Assembly (NCBI RefSeq): GCF_900103455.1
Contig: NZ_FNHI01000017.1
Span: forward strand, 1 to 64,000
Source of the DNA: Streptomyces wuyuanensis
GTDB lineage: Bacteria; Actinomycetota; Actinomycetes; Streptomycetales; Streptomycetaceae
Direction of reading: 5' to 3'
Length of the DNA stretch: 64,000 nucleotides
Positions 51,285 through 59,945 of this stretch are shown here, piece after piece. Position 1 is the first letter of the stretch; every line of letters starts with the position of its first letter. The notes under the pieces were generated by a model. It ran no database searches and was not told the DNA's origin. It was given only the letters and a program-made list of their open reading frames with translations. The translations under genes were made by a program, and so were the position numbers.

Positions 51285-51794
51285 GCTGCCCCTTAACGTC
51301 CGTACGCAGGGACCCACCATAGCGAGCGCCGCAGGCGGAGCGACGACGGCACGGTAGCGGGGGCGGAGGGTCGGGCCCGGCGTCCTTCGGGCCGGCCTGG
51401 GAACCGCTGGCTGCGGGTCGACCGAGAGCCGTTGTCTACTGAACGCCGGGCCCCACCCGGGTCGCACCTTCCCCCGAGCTCCTGCGGGGCAGGGGGGACC
51501 CCCACCGGCCGTGACCTACCCTCGCCCCGAGGCGCGGGCGCTGGACCTGGCTCCCAGTGGCGGAGCGCCGGTGCGGCGCTCCACCCCCTGGCCCAGCGGC
51601 GTTCGACGACTGCGTGGAGGCCGGCCGGTCGGACGTCCTGTGGTGGACCCGCCGAACCTACCGGCCGACGGGCGCACTCTGTCAACAGTCGTGCGATCTG
51701 CGGCGATTGACCGATCCAGCAGGTCAGCGACGAAGATCCGCAGGTCGTGGAGGAACCCGTACGGCGGCGGACGCCGGCAGGACTCGTCCCGAAG
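51285..51794. other. 510-bp gap with no convincing gene
   Basis: Open frames in several phases cross this gap, but none has a ribosome site, family motif or the codon bias of its neighbours. The ppm1 promoter must lie at its left end. An inverted GTACGGC/GCCGTAC pair near 51757-51811, with about 40 nt between its arms, is the only structure near the amidohydrolase stop. I see no tRNA or clear promoter. Confidence 0.6.
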
Positions 51795-53417
51795 TCACTC
51801 GCCCGGCCGTACGTAGACCGTTTGTCCGAAGACCACGGTCCGCAGGCACTCGGGAAGCGGGTTTCCGGGGGTGAGATCGGGCAGGCCGGGCGTGCCCGAA
51901 CGGGGGTCGGTGGACCAGCGGGCGACCCGGTCGTCGGGCGCCTGGACCACGAGCTCACCGGTGCGCCAGACCGCGTAGTCCGCAGGGGCTCCGGGCACCA
52001 GCGTGCCCGCGTCGTCGCGTCCGACGGCACGCCAGCCCCCGCGGGTGTGGGCGGTGAAGGCGGCGCGCACGGAGATCCGGTGCTCGGGGGTGCGGTGGAA
52101 GGCCGCGGCCCTGACGGTGCCCCACGGGTCGACGGGGGTGACCGGACTGTCCGAGCCGAAGGCCAGCGGGACCCCGGCGCGCAGGAGCGCGGCGTACGGG
52201 TTGAGGGTGCGGGCCCGTTCGACGCCCAGGCGCTGCGCGTACATCCCGGTGTCGCCGCCCCACGCCGCGTCGAACGCGGGCTGTACCGAGGCGGTCAGAC
52301 CGAACTCGGCGAACGCGGCCACCGTCTCGGGGGTGAGCATCTCGGCGTGCTCGACCCGGTGGCGGGCGGCGCGGATCCGGGCGAGCCCGAGGGCGTCCGC
52401 GGCGGCCCTCACACCCTCGACCACGTTGCCGATCGCACGGTCGCCGATGGCGTGGAAACCGGCCTGCAGCCCTGCCTCGGTGCACGCGGTGACGTGCGCG
52501 GCGACGGCGGCCGCGTCGAGATGGGCGGCACCGGTGTGCGGGGCGTCCGCGTACGGCTCGTGCAGACAGGCGGTGTGGGAGCCGAGCGAGCCGTCCGCGA
52601 ACAGGTCTCCGGCCGCTCCGGCGGCCCCGAGGGCGCGGGCCCGCTCGACGTCCGTGTCGGCCCAGTAGCCGACGACACGCGGCCCCGGCCCCTCGGCCGC
52701 CGTCTTGAGCAGCGCCGTGAAGTCGTCCTCCGAGGAGATGTCGGGCCCGCCGCACTCGTGGACGGTGCCGATACCGAGGGACGCCGCGTGCCGCAGCGCG
52801 GCGCGCTGGGCCTCGGTCCGCTGCTCCGGCGAGACCGCGCTGTAGGCGGCGGCCCGCACGGCGTGGTGCGCATCGCCGGTGAGCGGCTCGCCGTCGCGGA
52901 AGCCGCCCATGCCGCGGACCGCGGGCACCAGGTCGAGCATCGCGGTGGTGACCAGGGCGGAGTGGACGTCGATCCGGGTCAGGTAGAGCGGACGGCCTCC
53001 GGTGAGCCGGTCCAGCTCGTCCCGGCCGAGCGGCCGCTGCTCGGGCCAGCGCGAGGCGTCCCAGCCGTGTCCGATGAGGATGCGGTCGGCGGGCCGGGCG
53101 GCGGCGTACTCCCGGATGCGTTCCGCCGCCTCGACCAGCGAGGCGGCGGTCGAGAGGTCGAGTCCGGTGAGCGCGAGGCCCGTCGCCGTCGTGTGGACGT
53201 GCGCGTCCACGAAGGCCGGGGTCACCAGGGCGCCGTCGAGGTCCACCACCTCGTCCACCCCCGAGGCGAAGGCGTCCGCGGCCCCTTCGGAGCCGACCCA
53301 GGCGACGTGTCCGCGTTCGACGACCATCGCCGTGGCGAAGGGGTCGGCGGGGCTGTGGACTTCTCCGCCGCGCAGCAGCACGGTGCGGTGTTCGGCCTGG
53401 GTCGCGCTCTCACTCAT
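51795..53417 (-). CDS. amidohydrolase (YtcJ-like, Amidohydro_3)
   Basis: A 540-aa metal-dependent hydrolase of the composite-domain group. The first metal motif VDAHVHTTATG (HxH), later HAIGDRAIG and RHRVEHAEM, and FGSDSPVTPVDPWG (Asp) match the Amidohydro_3 pattern of cytosine-deaminase-like and exoenzyme-regulatory proteins. No signal peptide. The ATG at 53417 lies 11 bp after the Lrp/AsnC gene stop on the same strand, so both may share a message. Substrate unknown; N-substituted amino acids or formamides are usual for the group. Confidence 0.9.
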   Translation of the reverse strand: MSESATQAEHRTVLLRGGEVHSPADPFATAMVVERGHVAWVGSEGAADAFASGVDEVVDLDGALVTPAFVDAHVHTTATGLALTGLDLSTAASLVEAAERIREYAAARPADRILIGHGWDASRWPEQRPLGRDELDRLTGGRPLYLTRIDVHSALVTTAMLDLVPAVRGMGGFRDGEPLTGDAHHAVRAAAYSAVSPEQRTEAQRAALRHAASLGIGTVHECGGPDISSEDDFTALLKTAAEGPGPRVVGYWADTDVERARALGAAGAAGDLFADGSLGSHTACLHEPYADAPHTGAAHLDAAAVAAHVTACTEAGLQAGFHAIGDRAIGNVVEGVRAAADALGLARIRAARHRVEHAEMLTPETVAAFAEFGLTASVQPAFDAAWGGDTGMYAQRLGVERARTLNPYAALLRAGVPLAFGSDSPVTPVDPWGTVRAAAFHRTPEHRISVRAAFTAHTRGGWRAVGRDDAGTLVPGAPADYAVWRTGELVVQAPDDRVARWSTDPRSGTPGLPDLTPGNPLPECLRTVVFGQTVYVRPGE

Positions 53418-53427
53418 GGGGAACAGC

Positions 53428-53868
53428 CTAGATTCGCGGCGGCCGTGCCTCGTACGGGGTGGAGAGCACCACCGTCGTCCGCGTGGAGACGCCGGCCAGC
53501 GAGCGGATCTGGCCGAGCAGCTCCTCCAGCTCCAACGGGGTCCCGACGCGGACCTTGAGGATGTAGTTCTCGTCACCGGCGACGCTGTGGCAGGCCTCGA
53601 TCTCGGGCACGCCGGCCAGCCGCTCGGCGATGTCGTCCGGGGCACTGGGGTCGAAGGGTTTCACCGAGATGAACGCGGTGAGGGGCAGTCCGACCTCCTC
53701 GGGGTCGACGACGGCGGCGTACCCCCGGATGACGCCCCGCTGTTCGAGCCGACGCACGCGCTGGTGCACCGCCGACGTGGACAGGCCCGTGGCCTTGCCC
53801 AGATCGGTGTAGCTCATGCGCCCGTCCTTGACGAGCAACTCGACGATCTGACGATCCAGCTCCTCCAT
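53428..53868 (-). CDS. Lrp/AsnC-family regulator
   Basis: A 146-aa feast/famine regulator: N-terminal helix-turn-helix (RMSYTDLGKATGLSTSAVHQRVRRL) and C-terminal RAM ligand domain (VPEIEACHSVAGDENYILKVRV). These form octamers that sense amino acids. The ATG at 53868 starts at MEELDRQIVELL; the upstream extension overlaps the divergent small gene and is not coding. It precedes the amidohydrolase gene, which may be its target. Confidence 0.9.
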   Translation of the reverse strand: MEELDRQIVELLVKDGRMSYTDLGKATGLSTSAVHQRVRRLEQRGVIRGYAAVVDPEEVGLPLTAFISVKPFDPSAPDDIAERLAGVPEIEACHSVAGDENYILKVRVGTPLELEELLGQIRSLAGVSTRTTVVLSTPYEARPPRI

Positions 53869-54072
53869 GCAGGTCAACCTATTGCCCCCGGTGCCTTCCG
53901 GCACAGCCGGCCGCCCTCCGGGAGGGCACTTGCGCCTGTCGTGTGACGAACGCCACAGCACCGGGGCCGTGTCCCTCGGGGCCGCGCGGTTACCCCGGGG
54001 GCCGGGAGGGAATTGCTTGCTGTGGTCGAGGCCGCAAGCGCCTGGTCGGCCCACCCGAGGGGGAGATTCTCC

Positions 54073-54477
54073 ATGCACAGTGTGAAGCGCACCGGTCGTC
54101 CCGAACCGGAGCCCGTTGATTCCGTCGCGTCTCACGAGGACGACGAACTCGACTCCTACGACACCTTCGAGATGTACCGGGTCGTCTGCCCGGACTGCGC
54201 CCAGCCGATCGCGCTGCTCGCGGACGAGTACGTGCTCCCCGAGCACGCACTGTGCCCGACGCCGTGGAACCCGTTCGTGCTCGCGGTCTGCGCCGGCACC
54301 GGCCGGGCCGCGGCGGACGCCCGCCCCGCCGACGACACGCGCGAGGTCCAGGAGCAGGACACGGCACTGCTGTTGACGCTCCCTCAGGGACTCGACTGGC
54401 GTACGCAGCCCTTCTCGCACGTCGGCGGCCCGGGCTCGCGGCCCATGAAGGTCCCCCCGATGCGGCGCGCCGCCTGA
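54073..54477 (+). CDS. small Streptomyces protein with CxxC motif, unknown function
   Basis: A 134-aa soluble acidic protein. A VVCPDCAQPIALLADEYVLP segment has one CxxC pair, with single cysteines near it (EHALCPTP, LAVCAGT) that could complete a zinc site. The family seems confined to Streptomyces from memory; no function is assigned. ATG 54073 with GGGAGA 6 nt upstream is preferred over ATG 54013. It is divergent from the Lrp/AsnC gene; the 204-bp spacer shows no obvious operator. Confidence 0.75.
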   Translation: MHSVKRTGRPEPEPVDSVASHEDDELDSYDTFEMYRVVCPDCAQPIALLADEYVLPEHALCPTPWNPFVLAVCAGTGRAAADARPADDTREVQEQDTALLLTLPQGLDWRTQPFSHVGGPGSRPMKVPPMRRAA

Positions 54478-54793
54478 GCCGTCGGCTCCGACGTCTTCCC
54501 CCCGCACCAGGACGGCACGGCCGTTCGCGGTGCGGGACCACCCCTCCCGGTCCACCGGCATCTCCTGCTGCCCGCAGGACATGTGACGGCACGTCATGCC
54601 CGGGAGGATCACCGCGTTCCGCCGGGCATCGCCGGTCGCGCGCTCATCCCCGCGCCGACCGCTGCGGGCACCTCGGGGCGGTCTAGCGCGCACCGAGGGC
54701 CGGCCCGCACCGGCACGCCCCGGTGACAGGACGAACCGGTGCTCGAATGGCATCGGGGGTGACCCCGCGCCGCCGGACGCCGTTTGGACGGGC

Positions 54794-55042
54794 ATGACCG
54801 CGGAGCACCCCAAGGGCGGCCAGGGCCGCCGCCGGCTGATGACCTCACGTCAAGAAGAATCGGTTCCGCATACGCCCGATCCGCCGATCTACCGCGACCT
54901 GCTGCATCGCTGGGCCAGTGCGGGACGTACCCTGCCGGGCCGCCGTGACCAGGAGTGGAACCGGCTCACGGCGGCACCGGTGTGGACCGGGCGGACCGGC
55001 TGGGTCAGCGGGACTCTGGCCCAGCGAGGTGACGGGCGATGA
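54794..55042 (+). CDS. possible small protein overlapping the acyl-CoA dehydrogenase end
   Basis: An 82-aa frame containing PIYRDLLHRWASAGRTLPGRRDQEW, a plausible helical segment that resembles small uncharacterised Streptomyces proteins I have seen. It ends on the opposite strand 38 bp inside the acyl-CoA dehydrogenase gene. No good ribosome site is seen; ATG 54839 is an alternative. It might be spurious. The gap 54478-54793 before it has no other candidate. Confidence 0.4.
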   Translation: MTAEHPKGGQGRRRLMTSRQEESVPHTPDPPIYRDLLHRWASAGRTLPGRRDQEWNRLTAAPVWTGRTGWVSGTLAQRGDGR

Positions 55043-56177
55043 CCATCCGCTGGATCTGGTTGGTGCCCTCGACGATCTGCAGCACCTTCGCCTCGCGCAT
55101 CAGCCGCTCCACCGGGAAGTCCGCGGTGTAGCCGTAGCCTCCGAGGATCTGCACGGCATCCGTGGCGACCTGCATCGCCGTGTCCGTGCAGAACAGCTTG
55201 GCCATCGCCGCCTCCTTCGAGAACGGCAGGCCCCGGTCGCGCAGCCGTGCGGCGGCGAGGTACAGCGCACGCCCCGCCTCGACCTTCGTGGCCATGTCCG
55301 CCAGCATGAACCGCAGGCCCTGGAAGTCGGCGATCGGGCGGCCGAACTGCCTCCTGCCGGTGGCGTAGTCGAGGGACTCGTCGAGGGCGGCCTGGGCCAC
55401 GCCGATCGCGCAGGCCGCGATGCCGAGGCGACCCGAGTCGAGCGCGGACAGGGCGATCGCGAAGCCCTGCCCCTCGTCGCCGACCCGGCGGGCGTCGGGG
55501 ACGCGTACGCCGTCGAAGTGCAGCTGGGCGGTGGGCGAGCCCTTCATGCCCATCTTCTTCTCGGGCGCGGCCGCGCTCAGCCCCTCGGCGTCGCCCGGCA
55601 CGAGGAACGCCGAGATGCCACGGGCGCCCTCGCCGCCGGAACGGGCCAGCACGGTGTAGAAGTCGGCGACACCGCCGTGGGTGATCCACGCCTTGGTTCC
55701 GGTGATGACCCAGTCGTCGCCGTCGCGCTCGGCCTTCGTGCGCAGGGAAGCCGCGTCCGAGCCGGACGACGGCTCCGAGAGGCAGTACGCGCCGAGCAGC
55801 CCGCCGCCGAGCATCGCGGCGAGGTACTCGCCGCGCTGTTCCTTGGTCCCGTAGTTGGCGAGGGCATGGCAGGCGAGCGAGTGGACGCTGACCCCCAGTC
55901 CGACGGTGAGCCGGGCCGCGGCCAATTCCTCGAGGACCTGGAGGTAGACCTCGTACGGCTGGTCGCCGCCGCCGTACTCGGAGTCGTAGGGAAGGCCGAG
56001 CAGTCCCGACTCGGAGAGCAGGGAGAACAGTTCGCGCGGGAAGCGGCCCGCTTCCTCCTCCTCGGCCGCGCGTGGAGCGATCTCCCGCTGGACGATCTCA
56101 CGGACCAGGGCGATCAGATCCCTGGCCTCCTCGGTGGGCAGTGTGCGGTCCACCGGCTGCGGGGCACGGTCGGGCAT
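55005..56177 (-). CDS. acyl-CoA dehydrogenase
   Basis: A 390-aa FAD enzyme that introduces the alpha-beta double bond into acyl-CoA. The FAD signature AYCLSEPSSGSDAASL, the FAD/ETF motif around YATGRRQFG and the catalytic Glu in QIVEGTNQIQRMVIAR (short/branched-chain group) are present. The start ATG at 56177 begins MPDRAPQPVDRTL behind GGAGGAG. No electron-transfer flavoprotein or other beta-oxidation gene adjoins. Function is likely in branched-chain amino-acid or fatty-acid breakdown. Confidence 0.93.
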   Translation of the reverse strand: MPDRAPQPVDRTLPTEEARDLIALVREIVQREIAPRAAEEEEAGRFPRELFSLLSESGLLGLPYDSEYGGGDQPYEVYLQVLEELAAARLTVGLGVSVHSLACHALANYGTKEQRGEYLAAMLGGGLLGAYCLSEPSSGSDAASLRTKAERDGDDWVITGTKAWITHGGVADFYTVLARSGGEGARGISAFLVPGDAEGLSAAAPEKKMGMKGSPTAQLHFDGVRVPDARRVGDEGQGFAIALSALDSGRLGIAACAIGVAQAALDESLDYATGRRQFGRPIADFQGLRFMLADMATKVEAGRALYLAAARLRDRGLPFSKEAAMAKLFCTDTAMQVATDAVQILGGYGYTADFPVERLMREAKVLQIVEGTNQIQRMVIARHLAGPESR

Positions 56178-56384
56178 GGCGGCGCTCTCCTCCCTGTCGG
56201 GCGCTGCGGCGGTCGCGCGCGAAGGGTTGGGCGGCGCCGCCGGATGTCACTGGTGCGCCGATGCTGCCCTCCCGGATCACGGAAGTGGCTGACCAGCGGC
56301 TGTGGCGGCTTGAGTATGCCCCATCGGACGGCGTCCGTCACGGGCGGAAATCACGCCCGCGGCCGCTTCCCGCATTCCTCGAAG

Positions 56385-56417
56385 ATGGTCCGAACCATTG
56401 ACCAACTGGTCCAGTCC
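56385..56417. promoter_or_regulatory. DasR-like boxes upstream of the chitinase relic
   Basis: ATGGTCCGAACCAT (56385-56398) is a near-perfect dyad close to the DasR dre consensus, and ACTGGTCCAGTCC (56405-56417) is a second, half-degenerate copy about 20 bp on; between them TTGACCA adds a further half-site. Paired boxes of this kind are known in Streptomyces chitinase promoters. They lie about 90-120 bp before the start codon. The rest of 56178-56503 shows nothing else clear. Confidence 0.55.
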
Positions 56418-56503
56418 TCCTGACGTACCCCGCCAGCGAATGACGCGTCCATGTCATGTCTCGCAGTCCCCCACTCGATCTGCCTCCCCCACGAGGAGAA
56501 CCG

Positions 56504-57331
56504 ATGCCCGGACCACGTCCCCCACGTGCCCGCCCGCGGGCACTGATCGCCACGGTCTGCACGGCCGTCCTCGGCGCGGGCCTGCTCGCCGGAGCCGGCA
56601 CCGCGACCGCCACCGCTCCCCGTGAGCGGACCACCACCGAGACGGCCGTCGCCGGAGGGGCCGCCGAGCCCGCCCCGCCGCCGGCTCCAAGGTCCTCGGC
56701 TACTTCACCAACTGGGGCGTCTACGACCGCAACTACCACGTGAAGAACATCCGGACCTCCGGCTCCGCCACCCGGCTCACCCACATCAACTACGCCTTCG
56801 GCGACGTCACGGGCGGAAAGTGCGCCGTCGGCGGCCCAGGGCCCGACCGCCCCGCACTCCCCGCTCACCTCGTACCCCGGCATCCCGGCATCCCGGCATC
56901 CCGGCATCCCGGCATCCCGGCATCCCGGCATCCCGGCATCCCGCAGCAGGGCTACCACAGCGACGCCGCGATCCAGAAGCTCGAGGGCCTCGGCATCCCA
57001 CCGTCGAAACTGCTGCTCGGCATCGGCTTCCACGGGCGCTGCTGGACCGGTGTGACGCAGCAGGCCGGGCGGCACGGCCACGGGGCCCGCCCCGGGCACC
57101 TACGAGCAGGGGATCGACGACTACAAGGTCCTGAAGACCAAGTGCCCGGCGAACGGCACGATCGCGGGCACCGCGTACGCGCACTGCGGCAACCAGTGGT
57201 GGAGCTACGACACTCCCGCCACGATCGCCGGGAAGACGGCGTACAAGAACCAGCAGGGGCTCGGAGGCACCTTCTTCCGGGAGCTCGGCGGTGACACCGC
57301 GGACGGGGAGCTGATCAGGTCGATCGGCTGA
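56504..57331 (+). pseudogene. chiD: GH18 chitinase relic with internal deletion and frameshifts
   Basis: A GAGGAG and ATG start a secreted protein (Ala-rich signal peptide, residues 12-38), but the chain is broken three ways. Near 56670-56683 the frame slips so that KVLGYFTNWGVYDRNYHV is read in another phase. After KCAVGG (about 56832) the gene jumps directly to sequence like the late TIM barrel, deleting an estimated 170 codons including the DxxDxDxE active site. The 8-bp repeat at 56881-56943 shifts frame again, and another slip occurs near 57065-57072 before the C-terminal part (GTYEQGIDDYK...). Point changes such as FFREL for FFWEL confirm decay. DasR-like boxes remain upstream. Confidence 0.87.
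56881..56943 (+). repeat. 8-bp tandem repeat CATCCCGG, 7.9 copies
   Basis: Seven full copies of CATCCCGG and a partial eighth lie inside the chitinase relic, at the point where the normal gene encodes a single Pro-Gly-Ile-Pro. Because 8 is not a multiple of 3, each added or lost copy changes the reading frame. The unit is pure, which suggests recent expansion by slippage. Confidence 0.95.
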
Positions 57332-57347
57332 GCCGCGAGAGCGTGTG

Positions 57348-57377
57348 GGGGCGGGGGCCGGTCCGGTACCCCGCCCC
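57348..57377. terminator. hairpin between the chitinase relic and the 48-aa gene
   Basis: GGGGCGGGG (57348-57356) pairs with CCCCGCCCC (57369-57377) across a 12-nt loop. It lies between two converging genes and may end both transcripts. Confidence 0.5.
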
Positions 57378-57397
57378 TCAGGCGCGGGTGCGGGCCG

Positions 57398-57544
57398 TCA
57401 GAGGAGCCCGGCCCCGGTGACGAGCATCGCGAACACGACCACGAGAACCCAGCCCAGGACGTGCTCGACGATCTTCGGGCCGTCGTCCTTGGGGCCTCCG
57501 GTACGGGCCCGGGTGACGGTGGCGTTGGCGGTGGTCGTGGTCAT
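57398..57544 (-). CDS. 48-aa membrane protein, SCO1431-like
   Basis: A short gene coding 48 aa. The N-terminal half is Thr-rich and polar with GGPKDDGPK; the rest is a single hydrophobic helix (VLGWVLVVVFAMLVTGAG). It matches my memory of the SCO1431 family of tiny Streptomyces membrane proteins, which lies at the same place beside the chiD gene. Codon use is strongly G/C3-biased, supporting coding. Function unknown. Confidence 0.75.
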   Translation of the reverse strand: MTTTTANATVTRARTGGPKDDGPKIVEHVLGWVLVVVFAMLVTGAGLL

Positions 57545-57700
57545 GGCGGCTCGCTCGGTCGTTCTCGTGGTTCCGGTCGCCCCCCGGCCGGTCCCGCGAC
57601 GCCCACACGGGGTCCGCTGGACCTGCCCCGACCACAGTGCCAGCCGCGCCGTCCGGGGGCAGTGACAGCGGTCACGGCCCCCGGGCGCGGCGGTGGCGCG

Positions 57701-59059
57701 TCAGTCGACGCCGAGGGCGGCGAGGGCCTTGCGCTGGGCGGCCGTCGGGCGCTCGGGCCAGAAGAGGTAGCAGACGCCGCCTGTGCCGGACGCCACTTTC
57801 CCGCTCGCGTTGTACCGCTTGGTGCGCAGCCAGATGTTCTCCCACTCCGCCCGCTTGTACACCCGGCGCACGGCCTCGTTGCTGGGCGAGGCCGGGTCGT
57901 TCGCGATCACGTCTCCCCCGGGGGTGAAGCCGATCACGGTCATCAGATGGCCGGAGGTGCCGTAGCCGGCCCCGGTCAGCTCCTCCTTCAGGAAGGACTG
58001 GGAGGTGATGGCCGGGATGCCCACCGCGACGAGCGACTCCAGCTGGCCGAGCGACTCCAGCCTGGTGACCACGGCGTTCATCTCGCGGTACGAGGCGGCG
58101 TAGGCGGCGTTGAACGGCCAGTTCCCGCAGCCCTGGTACTGGTGGTCGTACGTGTGGCGGGCCGCGTGGCAGACCTGGGGATCGGCGAAGTCGGGATTGA
58201 CCCAGGCCAGCTCCTCCGGCGTCGGCCGGCGGCCCCAGTACTCCACGATCATCTGCGAGGACGTGGGGCTGCACCAGGCCTCGCCACCGTTGTCGTACTC
58301 GGGGTACTGGCCGACGTGGGTGTTCTGCGAGTAGCGGGGCACCGCCAGCTCACGGGCGACCCGGGGCGTGGACGCGGGCACCGTGAAGCGGTCCGGGACG
58401 TCCGAGGCCATGGCCCCGACGCGCCACACGGTGGGGGTGAGCGCCGTCCCCGGCCGGCGGTAGAGGGTCAGGCGGAGCCGGTACGCGACCAGCCGCAGTC
58501 CGCTCGCAGGGTCGTCCACGGAGAAGGTGTCGGTCCAGATGCTGCTCCGGCCGTCGCTCTGGTCGTCGACGGAGGTGCGCAGGATGTCGCCGTCGCCCGC
58601 AGCCCAGCGGCCCATCACGAACCACGGAGTCGTGCTGCCGTCGCTGTAGGTGCCGGACAGCTCCGTCTGCAGCCAGGTCCCGGCCGGGGTGCGTGCGTTC
58701 CAGGACGCGATGACCTCGGTCGCGGCCACCCGGGGGCGGTGCACGGGGGAGATCCACCTCGCGTACTCCCAGGACGTGGTGCGGCCGGTGTGGGGGTCCG
58801 CGTACTCCGTTCGGCCCGCCGGAGTGCCGATCACCAGCCCCGGGCGGCTGCCGGCGAAGGCGCGGGTGCCCGCGCCCTCGCCGCTGCGCCAGTCCGTGTA
58901 CGAGTTCCAGAAGCGGTTGTCCACGAGGGGGCGCGGCCGGGCGGCGGGCACCGGGATGCCGGTGGCGGCCGCGGGGCCGGCGGCGGACAGGGCGCTTCCG
59001 CCGGCCGCGGCCGCAAGGGCCGCGGTGAGTACGGTTCTGCGCGAGGCAGGCGTGGTCAT
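57701..59059 (-). CDS. Tat-exported C39-like peptidase
   Basis: A 452-aa exported protein. The N terminus has a Tat signal (SRRTVL followed by an Ala-rich helix, cleavage near residue 32). A beta-rich region (about 60-230) precedes a papain-fold C39-like domain: GGEAWCSPTSSQMIVEYWG (Cys nucleophile), SGHLMTVIGF (His) and IANDPAS (third residue). The target is unknown: it could cleave a peptide or be a bacterial transglutaminase-like protease. ATG 59059 with GGAGG upstream. It is the last gene of its strand before the 48-aa protein. Confidence 0.88.
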   Translation of the reverse strand: MTTPASRRTVLTAALAAAAGGSALSAAGPAAATGIPVPAARPRPLVDNRFWNSYTDWRSGEGAGTRAFAGSRPGLVIGTPAGRTEYADPHTGRTTSWEYARWISPVHRPRVAATEVIASWNARTPAGTWLQTELSGTYSDGSTTPWFVMGRWAAGDGDILRTSVDDQSDGRSSIWTDTFSVDDPASGLRLVAYRLRLTLYRRPGTALTPTVWRVGAMASDVPDRFTVPASTPRVARELAVPRYSQNTHVGQYPEYDNGGEAWCSPTSSQMIVEYWGRRPTPEELAWVNPDFADPQVCHAARHTYDHQYQGCGNWPFNAAYAASYREMNAVVTRLESLGQLESLVAVGIPAITSQSFLKEELTGAGYGTSGHLMTVIGFTPGGDVIANDPASPSNEAVRRVYKRAEWENIWLRTKRYNASGKVASGTGGVCYLFWPERPTAAQRKALAALGVD

Positions 59060-59232
59060 GGGACCTCCGGAAGCGGTCTGGGCGGCTCGTCGGTGGGCCA
59101 ACTATCGCGGTTCGCGAGCGACTTCTGCCAGTGACGCGCACCGCGTCGCACCGACCAATATTGGTCTCGACCACTGGCATGACCTGCGAAGGGGCCCCCG
59201 GCCGGCGCGTGTACCCCCGTAGGGTGATCCCC

Positions 59233-59859
59233 ATGAGCCCCTCCGTGCCACTCGCCCGCGCCGCCGCCGGACTGCGCGCACTGCCGCCGTCCTGCGGTCC
59301 GGTCCGGCTGATCGCGGTCGACGGCCACGCGGGCTCCGGCAAGAGCACCTTCGCCGCCGTGCTCGCCGAGGCCCTCGGCGGGGCACCGGTGCTCCGCCTC
59401 GACGACATCGCCACGCACGACGAACTCTTCGCCTGGACCGGCCGATTGATTGAACAGGTGATCGGTCCGTGGTCCCGCGGGGAGAGCGCGCTGTATCACC
59501 CGTACGACTGGAACCTCCGCCGCTTCGGGGCGCCACGCGCCCTGCCCGCGGCACCGGTCGTCCTCGTCGAGGGCGTGGGCGCGGGCCGCCGGGCGCTGCG
59601 GCCCCATCTGGCCCGCCTGCTGTGGATGGAGCGTGGCCCCCAGGAGTCGTGGATACGCGGCCGGCGCCGCGACGGGCCGGAGCTCTCCGGCTTCTGGGAC
59701 GGCTGGACCGTCGCGGAGAACCGTCACTTCGCGGACGACCCCTCGCGCCCGTTCGCCGACACGCTGGTACGCGAGTTGCCCGAGGGGTACGAGTGGCTGC
59801 CAGGGCCCGGCGCGACAGCAGGAGCGAACCGATTCGTGACGGAACGTGACCACCTCTGA
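59233..59859 (+). CDS. uridine-kinase-like P-loop protein
   Basis: A 208-aa protein with the P-loop VDGHAGSGKSTFA and the following LDDIATHDELFAW typical of uridine kinase/AAA_18-like nucleoside kinases. It probably phosphorylates a small molecule in the cytoplasm; uridine itself is not certain. The Asp of the LDD motif is intact. ATG 59233 with AGGGTGAT upstream is preferred over 59131. It is divergent from the C39-like peptidase gene across 173 bp. Confidence 0.85.
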   Translation: MSPSVPLARAAAGLRALPPSCGPVRLIAVDGHAGSGKSTFAAVLAEALGGAPVLRLDDIATHDELFAWTGRLIEQVIGPWSRGESALYHPYDWNLRRFGAPRALPAAPVVLVEGVGAGRRALRPHLARLLWMERGPQESWIRGRRRDGPELSGFWDGWTVAENRHFADDPSRPFADTLVRELPEGYEWLPGPGATAGANRFVTERDHL

Positions 59860-59910
59860 CCGGCGTACCGAGCGGTCGGAAATCCACTCCACCGGGCGTC
59901 TCAACTCCGC

Positions 59911-59940
59911 TTGACCCAGGGCCCTTACAGGTCTTACGTT
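59911..59940 (+). promoter_or_regulatory. promoter-like element before the candidate small RNA
   Basis: TTGACC (59911-59916) and TTACGT (59934-59939, spacer 17) or TACGTT (59935-59940, spacer 18) are close to the housekeeping consensus. It is followed within about 10 nt by two stem-loops and not by a gene start. Confidence 0.45.
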
Positions 59941-59945
59941 CTCAA

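Noticed and set aside
51432..51874. Plus-strand frames in the gap after ppm1
   Set aside because: Several phases are open at once, none has a ribosome site, and they run into the antisense of the amidohydrolase gene.
56881..56943. CRISPR array
   Set aside because: The repeat unit is 8 bp with no spacers; it is a simple tandem repeat inside a pseudogene.
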